54,547 nt of DNA, taken from IMG/VR virus record IMGVR_UViG_3300043313_000586, positions 1 through 54,547 of that record; one strand, given 5' to 3'. This document shows positions 1 through 7,643 of this stretch, piece by piece. The notes below the pieces were generated by a model, which was not told where the DNA came from, did no database searches, and was given only the letters and a program-made list of their open reading frames with translations. Source of the stretch: a virus. Both the position numbers and the translations under genes were made by a program. Positions within the stretch are counted from its first letter, which is position 1. Each line of letters opens with the position of its first letter.

Positions 1-42
1 CTGATCACTACCGTCGTGGTGGACTGCAACTTAGGGAGCTAG
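1..42 (+). CDS. C-terminal end of a gene cut by the window edge
   Basis: Frame 1 is open from the first base and gives LITTVVVDCNLGS before a TAG at 40-42. The next gene starts 1 nt later, which is the spacing seen throughout this operon. Only 13 residues are visible, so no function can be assigned. Because folE and a DpdA-like gene follow, a preQ0-pathway or nucleotide-metabolism gene would fit here, but that is only context. Confidence 0.45.
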   Translation: MITTVVVDCNLGS

Positions 43-43
43 G

Positions 44-268
44 ATGTCACGTAAGACAGGCTTGAGTTCGTTTCAGAAGTACAAGACTATTATAGTCGAC
101 AGGAAAAAGAAGATCATTCCTAGAGACTTTGGCAATCCTGATGACATCATCATGTTGGGTGCTACGCATGCAGAAATGATTAAGAATCGCGGACGGAAGT
201 GGCACCGTGAGATCTACATTAAGAACTCTCCCTGGCATGGAAAGAAGGTGCCAGCTAAGAATGGCTGA
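44..268 (+). CDS. hypothetical basic protein, 74 aa
   Basis: A small, lysine- and arginine-rich protein with no recognisable domain. The ATG at 44 follows an AGGGAG ribosome-binding sequence. The middle of the protein is acidic or neutral (FGNPDDIIMLGATHAEM) and both ends are basic, so nucleic-acid contact is possible but unproven. It overlaps the next gene by 8 nt, so the two are probably translationally coupled. It is the first complete gene of the plus-strand DNA-metabolism operon. Confidence 0.65.
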   Translation: MSRKTGLSSFQKYKTIIVDRKKKIIPRDFGNPDDIIMLGATHAEMIKNRGRKWHREIYIKNSPWHGKKVPAKNG

Positions 269-443
269 GATTGTTAAGGAAGTGTTTTACCATAGCTGTC
301 ATATGGAGATCCAAGGTGTAGACAGGTCTGATCTTATCTCGGGTAGCATCGCTAAGTGTTCATGTGGTAAAACGTTCATTAAGGTTGAAGACCAAAGGGA
401 TGGTTACTACTGGAAAGAGTGTAACGGTGACTACAACGGATGA
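261..443 (+). CDS. hypothetical protein with Cys/His pairs, 60 aa
   Basis: The ATG at 261 overlaps the end of the preceding gene. An in-frame ATG at 207 also exists, but it lies deep inside the previous gene and has no ribosome-binding site. The protein has HSCH near residues 11-14 and CSC near residues 33-35, so it may bind a metal ion. I do not recognise the family. The next gene overlaps its end by 17 nt. Confidence 0.6.
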   Translation: MAEIVKEVFYHSCHMEIQGVDRSDLISGSIAKCSCGKTFIKVEDQRDGYYWKECNGDYNG

Positions 444-732
444 TCCTGAAGCATTCAAGGAATATATAGACGTTATCCTACGGGCAATGGCTACAAGGCC
501 TACAATACCTGGACAGAAGCTCATTATCGACAAAACTGAAATACCAGGACATACTACGGTATATTCTGAAGGTGTGCAAAAGATAAAGCTCTGTTGTGTT
601 CCCTCAGGCGTCTGGGACGCTTATTGGGAATCACTCAAAGCACAAACACAACCAGTTAGGTTTCCTTGGGAGCCAATCGGCTTAAACCAGTTGTTTGGTA
701 TTCCTGTACTAATAGCGGAGGAAGAAAAATGA
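427..732 (+). CDS. hypothetical protein, about 101 aa
   Basis: I place the start at a GTG at 427, which has GGAAAGAG about 7 nt upstream. In-frame ATGs at 364 and 400 would overlap the previous gene much more. The product begins VTTTDDPEAFKEYIDVILRA and contains a hydrophilic middle and a WEPIG segment. No family is recognised. It ends 4 nt into folE, so the two are likely co-translated. Confidence 0.6.
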   Translation: MTTTDDPEAFKEYIDVILRAMATRPTIPGQKLIIDKTEIPGHTTVYSEGVQKIKLCCVPSGVWDAYWESLKAQTQPVRFPWEPIGLNQLFGIPVLIAEEEK

Positions 733-1313
733 TTGATACCGTAACTGAAGTCCTCCAAACCTTTGCAGGCCTTAACCCTGAGAGTGATCATGGTAAAGAG
801 ACTGCACAACGTTTTGTACAAATGCTTGACGAACTAACTAAGTGCAAATCCAATGGAAACTATGAGCAGAATAAACAACACATCCAAAACTGTATCAAGT
901 GGAAATTGTTCAATGCTGACAAACAAGACATGATCGTTATTGAGAAAATTCCCTTCGTTAGTTTGTGCAACCACCATTTGGTACCGTTTATGGGTCATGC
1001 TCATATTGGTTATGTGCCACAAGAAAAGATTGCTGGACTCAGTAAGTTTGCACGCGTTGTCAAACACTTTGCACGACAGTTGCAAGTGCAAGAAGGTTTG
1101 ACAAATGAGATTGCAGACTTCCTAGAAGAGAAGCTTGAACAGCCTAAAGGTGTTGCAGTGGTAATTCGTGCAGAACATATGTGCATGACTATTCGTGGTG
1201 TACACGCCCTAGGAACTGTTACGACAACTTCAGCCATGCGTGGAGTGTTTGCAGATCATGCACGTACAGCTAAATCTGAATACATGCAAATTATCTCTGG
1301 GAGCCTTAGGTGA
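729..1313 (+). CDS. folE: GTP cyclohydrolase I
   Basis: Converts GTP to 7,8-dihydroneopterin triphosphate, the first step of folate synthesis and, in phages, of preQ0/7-deazaguanine synthesis. The 194-aa product has the canonical SLCNHHLVPFMGHAHIGYVP motif, with zinc ligands C80 and H83 and a third at C152 (EHMCMTIRGV). The C-terminal core is typical; the N-terminus is shorter than in bacterial enzymes. A GAGGAAG ribosome-binding sequence precedes the ATG. Its stop overlaps the next gene's GTG. A DpdA-like gene 1 kb downstream makes a role in DNA base modification more likely than folate supply. queC, queD and queE homologues are not visible and would have to lie upstream of the window or come from the host. 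Confidence 0.96.
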   Translation: MIDTVTEVLQTFAGLNPESDHGKETAQRFVQMLDELTKCKSNGNYEQNKQHIQNCIKWKLFNADKQDMIVIEKIPFVSLCNHHLVPFMGHAHIGYVPQEKIAGLSKFARVVKHFARQLQVQEGLTNEIADFLEEKLEQPKGVAVVIRAEHMCMTIRGVHALGTVTTTSAMRGVFADHARTAKSEYMQIISGSLR

Positions 1314-1720
1314 CATTGCAGACTGTTAGTGAGGATGAGCTTACTCCTGGAACTTGTAAATTTACTAATAACTTTCCTGCTATGTGGGATGGAACTAGGT
1401 GGAAGCGAATGGTAACTCTTGATGACTTTATCAGGATGTGCCGTGAAGATACTGCACGCTGGTTTCCTCAGGTTAAGGATGACCTTGCGCACATGGTCCT
1501 AGCACTGAACGAAGAAGCTGGTGAAGTCGCAGGAGCTCTTAAGAAGGGTCAACGGGGATCTATCGACTATGAAAAGGCTCTTAGAAAGATTGCAGACGAG
1601 AGTGTTGATGTACTGATCTACCTTTGTAACATCTGGGGAATCCTAGGTATTGATCCAGTAGAAGTATTCAATACTATTCGTATTAAGAACGAGAAGCGAT
1701 TTGGGAAGAATGATGCCTAG
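1310..1720 (+). CDS. mazG: MazG-like nucleoside triphosphate pyrophosphohydrolase
   Basis: Members of this all-alpha family hydrolyse (d)NTPs or ppGpp to monophosphates and pyrophosphate. The 136-aa product has EExxE at residues 68-72 (NEEAGEV) and ExxD at 97-100 (DESVDV), the metal-binding residues of MazG. A typical C-terminal helix ends in NEKRFGK. The N-terminal 40 residues (PAMWDGTRWKRM) are an extension I do not recognise. It starts at a GTG that overlaps the folE stop. The phage role is probably control of the nucleotide pool or of the host alarmone, which is an inference from the family. Confidence 0.88.
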   Translation: MTLQTVSEDELTPGTCKFTNNFPAMWDGTRWKRMVTLDDFIRMCREDTARWFPQVKDDLAHMVLALNEEAGEVAGALKKGQRGSIDYEKALRKIADESVDVLIYLCNIWGILGIDPVEVFNTIRIKNEKRFGKNDA

Positions 1721-1946
1721 AGTGGTTATGTCTATCTTAGGTGCCAGCATTGAGATTGAAGATGAAACTTCTACTAGTATCAAACTGGTTAACTTGGCAA
1801 TGAAGAGTCTAAGGGAAGCTATCGAGATTCCAACTCCTAAGAGTGGTGGTCCAGGTTCCGCAGGCTTTCACATTGAGACTGCACCACCTAGAGCCGAAAA
1901 CGTTTATGCTCCAGCTACACTACACCCAGATGCACGAAAGAGGTAG
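1713..1946 (+). CDS. hypothetical protein, 77 aa
   Basis: The ATG at 1713 has GGGAAG 4-5 nt upstream, and an adjacent ATG at 1710 is possible. Residues 1-40 look like one beta strand followed by a helix (SILGASIEIEDETSTSIKLV). The C-terminus is proline- and glycine-rich. It overlaps the end of mazG by 8 nt and is followed after 2 nt by the next ORF. No family is recognised. Confidence 0.55.
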   Translation: MPRVVMSILGASIEIEDETSTSIKLVNLAMKSLREAIEIPTPKSGGPGSAGFHIETAPPRAENVYAPATLHPDARKR

Positions 1947-1948
1947 TC

Positions 1949-2287
1949 ATGGCTGAGGAAGAGCTACCAGAACTCATACAAGCATTGTCAAATCAATTTG
2001 ATGCTGAGTGTCAACGCCGACACGAGATGGGTCAAGTTAAATATGGTCCAGTTAGATTCCTTGAGGTTAATGCTCTTGAAGAAGCTATGGCAGAAGTTGT
2101 AGACCTCGCCAACTATGCACGGTACATCTGGATTAAGTTTGCACTCATGGCCCATCTAGATGGCTCCACTGATCGAAATGTTGCAGGGTTCGAAGAGCCA
2201 AACACCCCTGTGGAGATCGATCAGCCAACAGACACAAATTCGAATACATATACTTCAGGTTTCTTTAATCCATTAAGAAGGAGTTAG
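1949..2287 (+). CDS. possible MazG-superfamily helical protein, 112 aa
   Basis: Residues 25-65 form a helix-rich segment with KYGPVRF followed by NALEEAMAEVVDLANYARY. The spacing of acidic residues (ExxxEExxAExxD) resembles the first metal-binding helix of all-alpha NTP pyrophosphatases, but I do not see the second ExxD helix clearly, so enzyme activity is uncertain. The C-terminal 40 residues are polar and probably disordered. It lies 2 nt after the previous gene and 3 nt before the DpdA-like gene, in the same operon. Confidence 0.55.
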   Translation: MAEEELPELIQALSNQFDAECQRRHEMGQVKYGPVRFLEVNALEEAMAEVVDLANYARYIWIKFALMAHLDGSTDRNVAGFEEPNTPVEIDQPTDTNSNTYTSGFFNPLRRS

Positions 2288-2290
2288 ACA

Positions 2291-3082
2291 GTGCAAGCAG
2301 CACTTATTCCGCCACGTGGACTTGAAAACTATATTCTGCATTCCACCTTTCATCTGGCACTAGCTATCCCGCAGTGCATGAGTAATTATGACTATACCAA
2401 CGCATACTCTGATGCAGCAACTCGTGGTGACTATATCGTAGTTGACAACGGTGCCGCTGATGGTGGATTGGTTAGTAATGAGGAACTCCTAGATGCTGCC
2501 TTTATGCTTGCGGCTAAGGAGATTGTAGCTCCTGATGTGTTCTACGACAAAGCAGCCACAATTGTTAAGGTGAAGGAGTTCCTTCGTAAGTTCCAACTAC
2601 CCTTGGTTCCATATAAGATTATGGCAGTAGCTCAGGGTACTAGTCCAGCTTCAATCCGTAGGTGCATAGATGTCTATGCTACTCTTCCAGAGATTGACGT
2701 TGTAGGCTTGCCAAAGCATATGCTGACAACTTTGAACGTTAAAGCAGCTAGGCTGGATATGGCTAAGTGGATTGATGAATGCTTTCCGGGCAGATTTCAA
2801 ATTCACATGCTAGGAACTAATCCTGTTTGGCTCAAGGAGATTGTTTCTGTTGCTAAGTATGCACCGTTCGTGCGCTCTGTTGATTCTGCACTACCCTTCA
2901 ACTATGCTCTTGCATCACAAGACCTTGCAATGACTAAACTCGAGCTGACACGTAACCCTGAATACTTTGATCTTGACTGGTCTGAAACAGCTTCCACTAG
3001 GCACGTCAATAATAACATCAAGACATTCATGGGGTGGGCGAATGCAACCAGCGTCAAGGAAACATCCACTTGCGAACTGTGA
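2291..3082 (+). CDS. dpdA: DpdA-like DNA 7-deazaguanine transglycosylase (TGT superfamily)
   Basis: Phage DpdA proteins are short relatives of tRNA-guanine transglycosylase that exchange guanine in DNA for preQ0 or a derivative. The 263-aa product has landmarks in TGT order: an acidic residue in IVAPDVF (D82), the QG of MAVAQGTS (115-116), DVVGLP, HMLG (172-175), and SVDSALP with D198 in the position of the nucleophilic aspartate. The C-terminal zinc site of tRNA enzymes is missing, as in phage DpdA. It starts at a GTG with AAGGAG 8 nt upstream. The pairing with folE in one operon supports the call. Which base is made cannot be told from this window. Confidence 0.8.
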   Translation: MQAALIPPRGLENYILHSTFHLALAIPQCMSNYDYTNAYSDAATRGDYIVVDNGAADGGLVSNEELLDAAFMLAAKEIVAPDVFYDKAATIVKVKEFLRKFQLPLVPYKIMAVAQGTSPASIRRCIDVYATLPEIDVVGLPKHMLTTLNVKAARLDMAKWIDECFPGRFQIHMLGTNPVWLKEIVSVAKYAPFVRSVDSALPFNYALASQDLAMTKLELTRNPEYFDLDWSETASTRHVNNNIKTFMGWANATSVKETSTCEL

Positions 3083-6000
3083 GGCTTGTCCTCTTTTTGA
3101 GAACAAGAATGCCTTTGTACCTACAGAGTTCGCAGAAGCTCCAAAGCTCGTAGTAGTTGGTGAGGCTCCAGGTTATTATGAGACTGCTCAAGGAAGACCC
3201 TTTATGGGTCCCTCAGGACAGCTACTGAATAAAGTTTTGTCTCATAATGGTTATCGAAGAAGGGATATAACATACACAAATGTTTGCTTATGTCGTCCTG
3301 AAGGTAACGCAACTCCTAGTAAAGCTGCGATTAATGCATGTCGTCCACGTCTCATACATGACATCGTACAATCAGGGAAGGCTGGAGCTGAAGACGTCCT
3401 TGCACTTGGTGGGACGGCGGCTTCGGCACTCATTCCAGATGGTAGGACAATCACACATCTCAGAGTCGGGCCGCCAAAGGAGCCCATCCAATCTCTCAGG
3501 GACTCAGGCATTAAAAGAGTTGTCCCGAGCTGGCATCCTGCATATTGCGTTGACCCTGGAACAAAAATCCTCACGGCAGATCTACGTTGGGTAGAAGCAG
3601 GAAGCCTAGAGATTGGTGAAGAACTTATAGGCTTCGACGAGTACCCTAGCGACGCGTCCTTTGCCCGTAGAAAATTCAAACCTACTAAGGTAACTGGAAA
3701 CGAACGTATACGAGCGTCTGTTTGGGAAGTCGAAACTCCTAAGGGTGTAATTACATGTAGTGGTGATCATTTGTGGCTAGCGCGCAAGCGTAAGAAGTAT
3801 TACACGCCGTATGTATGGATAGCCACTATGCACCTAACAGAAGAGTACGATCTCTTCCACTTCATAGATCCTTGGGTAGTTGATGATACCAGAGAAGGCG
3901 GATACGTAGCGGGCTTCTTGGACGGTGAAGGTTGGGTAACACATCCCAATGGCCTCGGATGGGCTCAAAATGATGGAGACGTAGCAGAACAAGTTTGTAA
4001 ACTTGTTGAAGAGAAAGGCTTTACACTTACTAAGGGATACGTAGGTAATTGTGGACGATATTACATGGGAGGTCCACGTGATTCTATCCGTGCCCTTGGA
4101 ATATTTCGACCTGCAAGATTGCTGCCAAAAGCCAACAAGCTTTGGGAGCGACAATGCTCCACCAAGGCTGTACCAGTAGTACGTGTAGAGCCTTTAGGTG
4201 TTGGTGAAGTTATAGCACTCAACACAACTGAACGTACATATATAGCCGAAGGGTTGTTGTCCCATAATTGCCTTAGAACTGCAGATGCATTCCCAGCGCT
4301 CGTTTCAGATATATCCAAGCTGAAGGATGTGAAGAGGAATGCATGGAGTCCTCCTAGATGGAAATACTTTGACGATCCTGCACAGGCCCGATTGGCAATT
4401 CGGGAACTACGAACGAAATACGATCGCCTTGTCGTTGACATTGAGGTCGGTATTGAAAAAGATCTCTCTTTCGGTCACCCAAATGAATACGATCTCCTCT
4501 GCGTGGGCCTTGCATATAAAGCAGGGTCAGCAGTGGTCATTGGGTCTGGTGCACTTACCGACGCTGATGTACTCAATGATCTTAGGGAGCTTTTACAAAA
4601 CGTCAAGCTCATTGCACACAATGGCAAATTTGATTTGGCAGGACTCTATCCCACTCTTGGACCACTTGAACTCTGGTTCGACACAATGCTTGCAAGTTAC
4701 TGTATCGACGAACGTCCGGGAAACCACGGACTTAAAGTTCTTGCAGTGGAAAAGCTTGGAGCCCCTCAGTACGACCTAGAGATTCGAAAGTATGTTCCTA
4801 AGGGTGGTAACTACGCCAATATTCCAAGAGAGCTACTGTATAAGTATAATGCCTATGACGTAGTTTGTACCTGGGACCTCTACGAGATGTTCGTTCCGCA
4901 ACTCGAGAAACCAGGACGTTGGCCTTATACAGATCGTCCAGCTAAGACACTGCGCGATGTTCATGACTTCCTAGTTAAAGCGTCCAACCAACTAATGTAC
5001 CTTGAACTTAATGGCATTACTATTGACAAAGAATATCAACGTGAACTTGGTATCATCTTCCAGGAACGAATTAGTAAGCATGAAGATGCGCTTAACTACA
5101 TTGTTAACAGTTGCTGGTCAGAAGAAGCTGGAGACTTTGTCTTCCAGGCTAACATACAAACTGACGACCGTGAAATAGTCAAGAGCATTAATCCAAGGTC
5201 ACCTAAGCAGATTAAGGAGTTCCTTGCCTCACAGCACCTCCTCGTTGACTCAACGAACGTCGACACTATCAGCAGAGTCATTGAAGGCCTTCAGGGAGAC
5301 ACTCCCGTCAAACGCTTCTGCACAACTCTCCTTCTTCACCGTAGACAACAAAAGCTCTACTCTACATACGTCGATGGAATTAGGAAGCGTACATATAGGA
5401 GACGTGTTTACACAACTTACCTACTCCATGGATCTACATCAGGACGATTGGCATCTCGTAATCCGAATCTCCAGAACATTGTTCGTGACAAGGACATCAG
5501 AAAGCAATTTAGCGTCAGTAACCCTGAAAACGTACTAATCCAATGTGACTATAAAAATGCCGAGCTTAGAGTTATGGCAACTCTAGCTCAGGATGAATAT
5601 CTAAGACATCTGCTTAGCAATCCAGATCCTAACTATAAGTTCTTCAATGAACTATCCGATCAGTTGTATGGTGTAGACAATTGGGATAAGGAAGACTATA
5701 TTCGAACTAAGGCATTCGTTTACGGTATCGGTTATGGTCGAGAGCCTTATTCAATCGGTCTTGAGTTTGGTATGGATAGCAAAGAAGCTAACAGACTATA
5801 CCACAGCTTTATGGATCTGATACCTGCAACTGCTACTTGGCAAGTAGATACACGAAAGAGGGTGCTTGCAGGTGAAGACCTCGTCACTCCTTTCGGCCGT
5901 AGAAGGCGTTTCTACCTTATTACTGAACAGAACAAAAAAGATGTCCTCAATGAGGCTCTGTCGTACCTGCCGCAGAGTACCTCTTCAGACATCTGCCTTT

Positions 6001-6212
6001 CGGCTGCTATCGATCTGCGAACCATGCTCAGAGGCACTGCGTTCCTGCGTCTTCTGATCCACGACGCTATCGTTGCTGAAACACACAAAGATAAAGCGGA
6101 GCAAGTCATAGCAATGATGCAAGAAGTAATGATGGCTAAGGGTAGCGAGTTTACAGACTACGTACCATTTCCTGTCGACGTATCAGTAGGATCACATTGG
6201 GGCAACCTCTAG
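3042..6212 (+). CDS. polA: uracil-DNA glycosylase / DNA polymerase I fusion, interrupted by an intein
   Basis: The replicative polymerase, fused at its N-terminus to a family 4 uracil-DNA glycosylase as known for phage SPO1. The 1056-aa precursor starts at ATG 3042, within the 3' end of dpdA. The UDG part has four cysteines (C13, C16, C84, C100) spaced as in 4Fe-4S family 4 enzymes, plus GEAPG and SWHPAY. An intein spans residues 169-409. The rest holds a DEDDy 3'-5' exonuclease (DIEVG near 465, HNGKFD near 524, YNAYD near 605) and family A polymerase motifs: TSGRLASRNPNLQNI, DYKNAELR near 835, the RTKAFVYGIGYG helix near 889 and IHDAIVAE near 1006. All catalytic acids are present, so the spliced enzyme should be active. 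Confidence 0.95.
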   Translation: MQPASRKHPLANCEACPLFENKNAFVPTEFAEAPKLVVVGEAPGYYETAQGRPFMGPSGQLLNKVLSHNGYRRRDITYTNVCLCRPEGNATPSKAAINACRPRLIHDIVQSGKAGAEDVLALGGTAASALIPDGRTITHLRVGPPKEPIQSLRDSGIKRVVPSWHPAYCVDPGTKILTADLRWVEAGSLEIGEELIGFDEYPSDASFARRKFKPTKVTGNERIRASVWEVETPKGVITCSGDHLWLARKRKKYYTPYVWIATMHLTEEYDLFHFIDPWVVDDTREGGYVAGFLDGEGWVTHPNGLGWAQNDGDVAEQVCKLVEEKGFTLTKGYVGNCGRYYMGGPRDSIRALGIFRPARLLPKANKLWERQCSTKAVPVVRVEPLGVGEVIALNTTERTYIAEGLLSHNCLRTADAFPALVSDISKLKDVKRNAWSPPRWKYFDDPAQARLAIRELRTKYDRLVVDIEVGIEKDLSFGHPNEYDLLCVGLAYKAGSAVVIGSGALTDADVLNDLRELLQNVKLIAHNGKFDLAGLYPTLGPLELWFDTMLASYCIDERPGNHGLKVLAVEKLGAPQYDLEIRKYVPKGGNYANIPRELLYKYNAYDVVCTWDLYEMFVPQLEKPGRWPYTDRPAKTLRDVHDFLVKASNQLMYLELNGITIDKEYQRELGIIFQERISKHEDALNYIVNSCWSEEAGDFVFQANIQTDDREIVKSINPRSPKQIKEFLASQHLLVDSTNVDTISRVIEGLQGDTPVKRFCTTLLLHRRQQKLYSTYVDGIRKRTYRRRVYTTYLLHGSTSGRLASRNPNLQNIVRDKDIRKQFSVSNPENVLIQCDYKNAELRVMATLAQDEYLRHLLSNPDPNYKFFNELSDQLYGVDNWDKEDYIRTKAFVYGIGYGREPYSIGLEFGMDSKEANRLYHSFMDLIPATATWQVDTRKRVLAGEDLVTPFGRRRRFYLITEQNKKDVLNEALSYLPQSTSSDICLSAAIDLRTMLRGTAFLRLLIHDAIVAETHKDKAEQVIAMMQEVMMAKGSEFTDYVPFPVDVSVGSHWGNL
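3546..4268 (+). other. intein with LAGLIDADG motif, inside the UDG active-site motif
   Basis: A 241-aa protein-splicing element. It begins with Cys1 (CVDPGTKILTADLRW, block A), has a block B of the TxxxH type (GVITCSGDHLW), and ends with a block F/G of YIAEGLLSHN followed by Cys+1. The middle holds YVAGFLDGEGWV, a single LAGLIDADG-type motif. No clear second copy is visible, so the homing endonuclease may be monomeric-type or decaying. Excision joins SWHPAY to CLRTAD, restoring the HPAxxLR motif that family 4/5 glycosylases need. The polymerase part is therefore produced only in frame through the intein. Confidence 0.93.
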
Positions 6213-6397
6213 TGGTAACGTATATCATATCGTGTCACGTATGTGATGAAGAAAACATTGACAACTCTATAGCTGGAAGTACTTGGTTTGTATCTGAGGA
6301 TACATTTGAATACATTAAGGACTATTTAGGTGAGCCTACTGGATCTGTAATGGGTCAAGGTGACAACCAAGTAATAATCATGCACGGAGAAGGATGA
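6212..6397 (+). CDS. hypothetical protein, 61 aa
   Basis: A GTG at 6212 overlaps the last base of the polymerase stop codon, a coupling pattern used repeatedly here. The product contains CHVCDEEN near the N-terminus, which could be half of a metal site, and then an acidic and aromatic middle (STWFVSEDTFEYIKDYLGE). No family is recognised. Confidence 0.55.
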   Translation: MVTYIISCHVCDEENIDNSIAGSTWFVSEDTFEYIKDYLGEPTGSVMGQGDNQVIIMHGEG

Positions 6398-6723
6398 TGG
6401 GACTCCTAACCGAACAGGGCGTTAGAGACTGTATAACTTTTGAGACACAAGAAGATATGTCCATGAATGCTTTGATACTTCGTGGTGTATTTACAACCTA
6501 CAGTCAAGTCCTCATTACACACGAAGAACTATCATCTGCAATAAACGCACAGATGATTATGGACTTTGAACGTGAAGCAGTTACTAAACAGATCATACGT
6601 ATGGTTCATACAGCTGAACTAGAACAGGAATTGCAAAGGCTTCGAGAACTAGAAGCAGCATGCTACAACTGTGCACACTGTGCTGAACAACAAAAATACT
6701 TCACCTTCACATTGAGGCGCTAG
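6394..6723 (+). CDS. hypothetical protein with C-terminal Cys/His cluster, 109 aa
   Basis: Tandem ATGs at 6394 and 6397 follow AGAAGG. The protein has a long helical region (residues 45-90) and ends with CYNCAHCAEQQ, a CxxCxxC group with a histidine that probably binds zinc. The helical part could form a coiled coil. It overlaps its upstream neighbour by 4 nt and abuts the next gene. No family is recognised. Confidence 0.6.
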   Translation: MMGLLTEQGVRDCITFETQEDMSMNALILRGVFTTYSQVLITHEELSSAINAQMIMDFEREAVTKQIIRMVHTAELEQELQRLRELEAACYNCAHCAEQQKYFTFTLRR

Positions 6724-6939
6724 ATGATAAAAATTGAGGTATTCGAAACAGTTCACCGGGAAGATCGAAGAATAAGAGAACATGAGGAGCTCAAGTCAAG
6801 AATAGAGACTGACAACAAACAAGCCGCTGCAGCATTCCTTAGGGCGCTTGCTGAAACTCTTGATCCTAGCCCCAAGAGGCCTGCGATGCGAGGAGGTGTG
6901 ACTACGGATGCCCCGAGGCACGAGAGCGAAGCTGGGTGA
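6724..6939 (+). CDS. hypothetical charged helical protein, 71 aa
   Basis: Starts immediately after the previous stop (TAGATG). The product is highly charged and helical (HREDRRIREHEELKSRIET), followed by an Ala-rich helix and a disordered tail. It overlaps the HNH-like gene by 32 nt. No family is recognised. Confidence 0.5.
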   Translation: MIKIEVFETVHREDRRIREHEELKSRIETDNKQAAAAFLRALAETLDPSPKRPAMRGGVTTDAPRHESEAG

Positions 6940-7234
6940 CATTTGTATAGCTCAGAATGGTTACAGTTACACCCAAACAGAACTTGGACGCAAGCTGACA
7001 CATCATCTCGTTGCCGAAAAGAAGTTGGGAAGACCTCTTAAGGGTAATGAGCGCGTTAGCTTTGCAGATGGTGACAAGACTAATTTTGATCCTAAGAACA
7101 TTATGATCAGTATCAAAGGTGAGAACAGTATCAACAAACGGATCGCCAGGATCAATAGCCAGATTTATGAATTGGAACAAGAACGTTCAGCGCTGCTAGA
7201 GCTGCAAAGAGAAACCAAGCTTAGGAAAGTTTAG
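6908..7234 (+). CDS. HNH-endonuclease-like DNA-binding protein with degenerate active site
   Basis: Residues 25-70 (HHLVAEKKLGRPLKGNERVSFADGDKTNFDPKNI, given here only as its key parts HHLVAEKKLGRPL, DGDKTN and DPKNI) follow the phage HNH homing-nuclease pattern H.LVxxxLGRPLxxxExVHHxDGxxxNxxxxNL. The catalytic VHH is replaced by VSF, so cleavage is unlikely, while the fold and DNA binding may remain. The C-terminal 45 residues form a coiled coil. The ATG at 6908 is preceded by GAGGTGTGACTACGG. It may be a domesticated homing nuclease now acting as a DNA-binding protein. Confidence 0.65.
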   Translation: MPRGTRAKLGDICIAQNGYSYTQTELGRKLTHHLVAEKKLGRPLKGNERVSFADGDKTNFDPKNIMISIKGENSINKRIARINSQIYELEQERSALLELQRETKLRKV

Positions 7235-7240
7235 AGAAAC

Positions 7241-7336
7241 GTAAAAAGACATAGTTAGACTTTAGTAAGACTTAAGTTTACATATAGCTAAATACCTTTA
7301 CATAGCTAGAAAATTTCTCAAGTCTTACTAAAGTCT
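7241..7336 (+). repeat. intergenic structured element, copy A
   Basis: One of four full copies in this window. It begins with GTAAAAAGACATAGTTAG, then a left arm AGACTTTAGTAAGACTT (7257-7273). The loop contains ATATAGCTAAATACC, and a right arm at 7320-7336 is perfectly complementary to the left over 17 nt. It begins 7 nt after the stop of the HNH-like gene and points in the direction of transcription. There is no T-tract after the right arm, so it is not a simple terminator. Confidence 0.8.
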
Positions 7337-7403
7337 CACATTAACTTCTAAATTCCTATCTATGATAACCTCCAGTAGCAAGACTCCACAGGGGCTTAGA
7401 GAG

Positions 7404-7643
7404 ATGGTTCGCATGAGTGGTGTAGTCTGGTCAATTGGGAGACGCTTTGGTAAGACTCTAACAGTTGTTATGTGGCTATTAGAGGACCCTGATAATCGTG
7501 AAGTGTGGTGTAGCTCTATTGATCAGGCAGATCAGTTCCTCAACTATCTAATGCAATTCGAAGATTCGCGTGTACTAGCACACAATAGGAAGTACTGGCA
7601 AAATCGAGTCGTTATAGGAAAGATGCCTGATGGAGCTGTCTGA
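7404..7643 (+). CDS. small P-loop protein resembling the N-terminal end of a phage ATPase/terminase
   Basis: The product contains SIGRRFGKTLTVVMWLL, a Walker A motif very like the CCGRRFGKS of this phage's own large terminase, followed by REVWCSSIDQADQFL. No Walker B or nuclease part follows, so it looks like an isolated ATP-binding N-terminal fragment, either decayed or adopted for another task. Starts at 7362, 7404 or 7416 are all possible. I prefer 7404 because GCTTAGAGAG precedes it, while 7362 has no ribosome-binding site. It overlaps the RuvC-like gene by 14 nt. Confidence 0.5.
   Translation: MVRMSGVVWSIGRRFGKTLTVVMWLLEDPDNREVWCSSIDQADQFLNYLMQFEDSRVLAHNRKYWQNRVVIGKMPDGAV

Noticed and set aside
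139-160. CTGATGA as part of a hammerhead ribozyme
   Set aside because: No GAAA strand or supporting helices nearby; it is in coding sequence. The same holds for 43582.
7257-7336. Rho-independent terminators for the dispersed elements
   Set aside because: The loops are 50 nt long and no T-tract follows the right arms.
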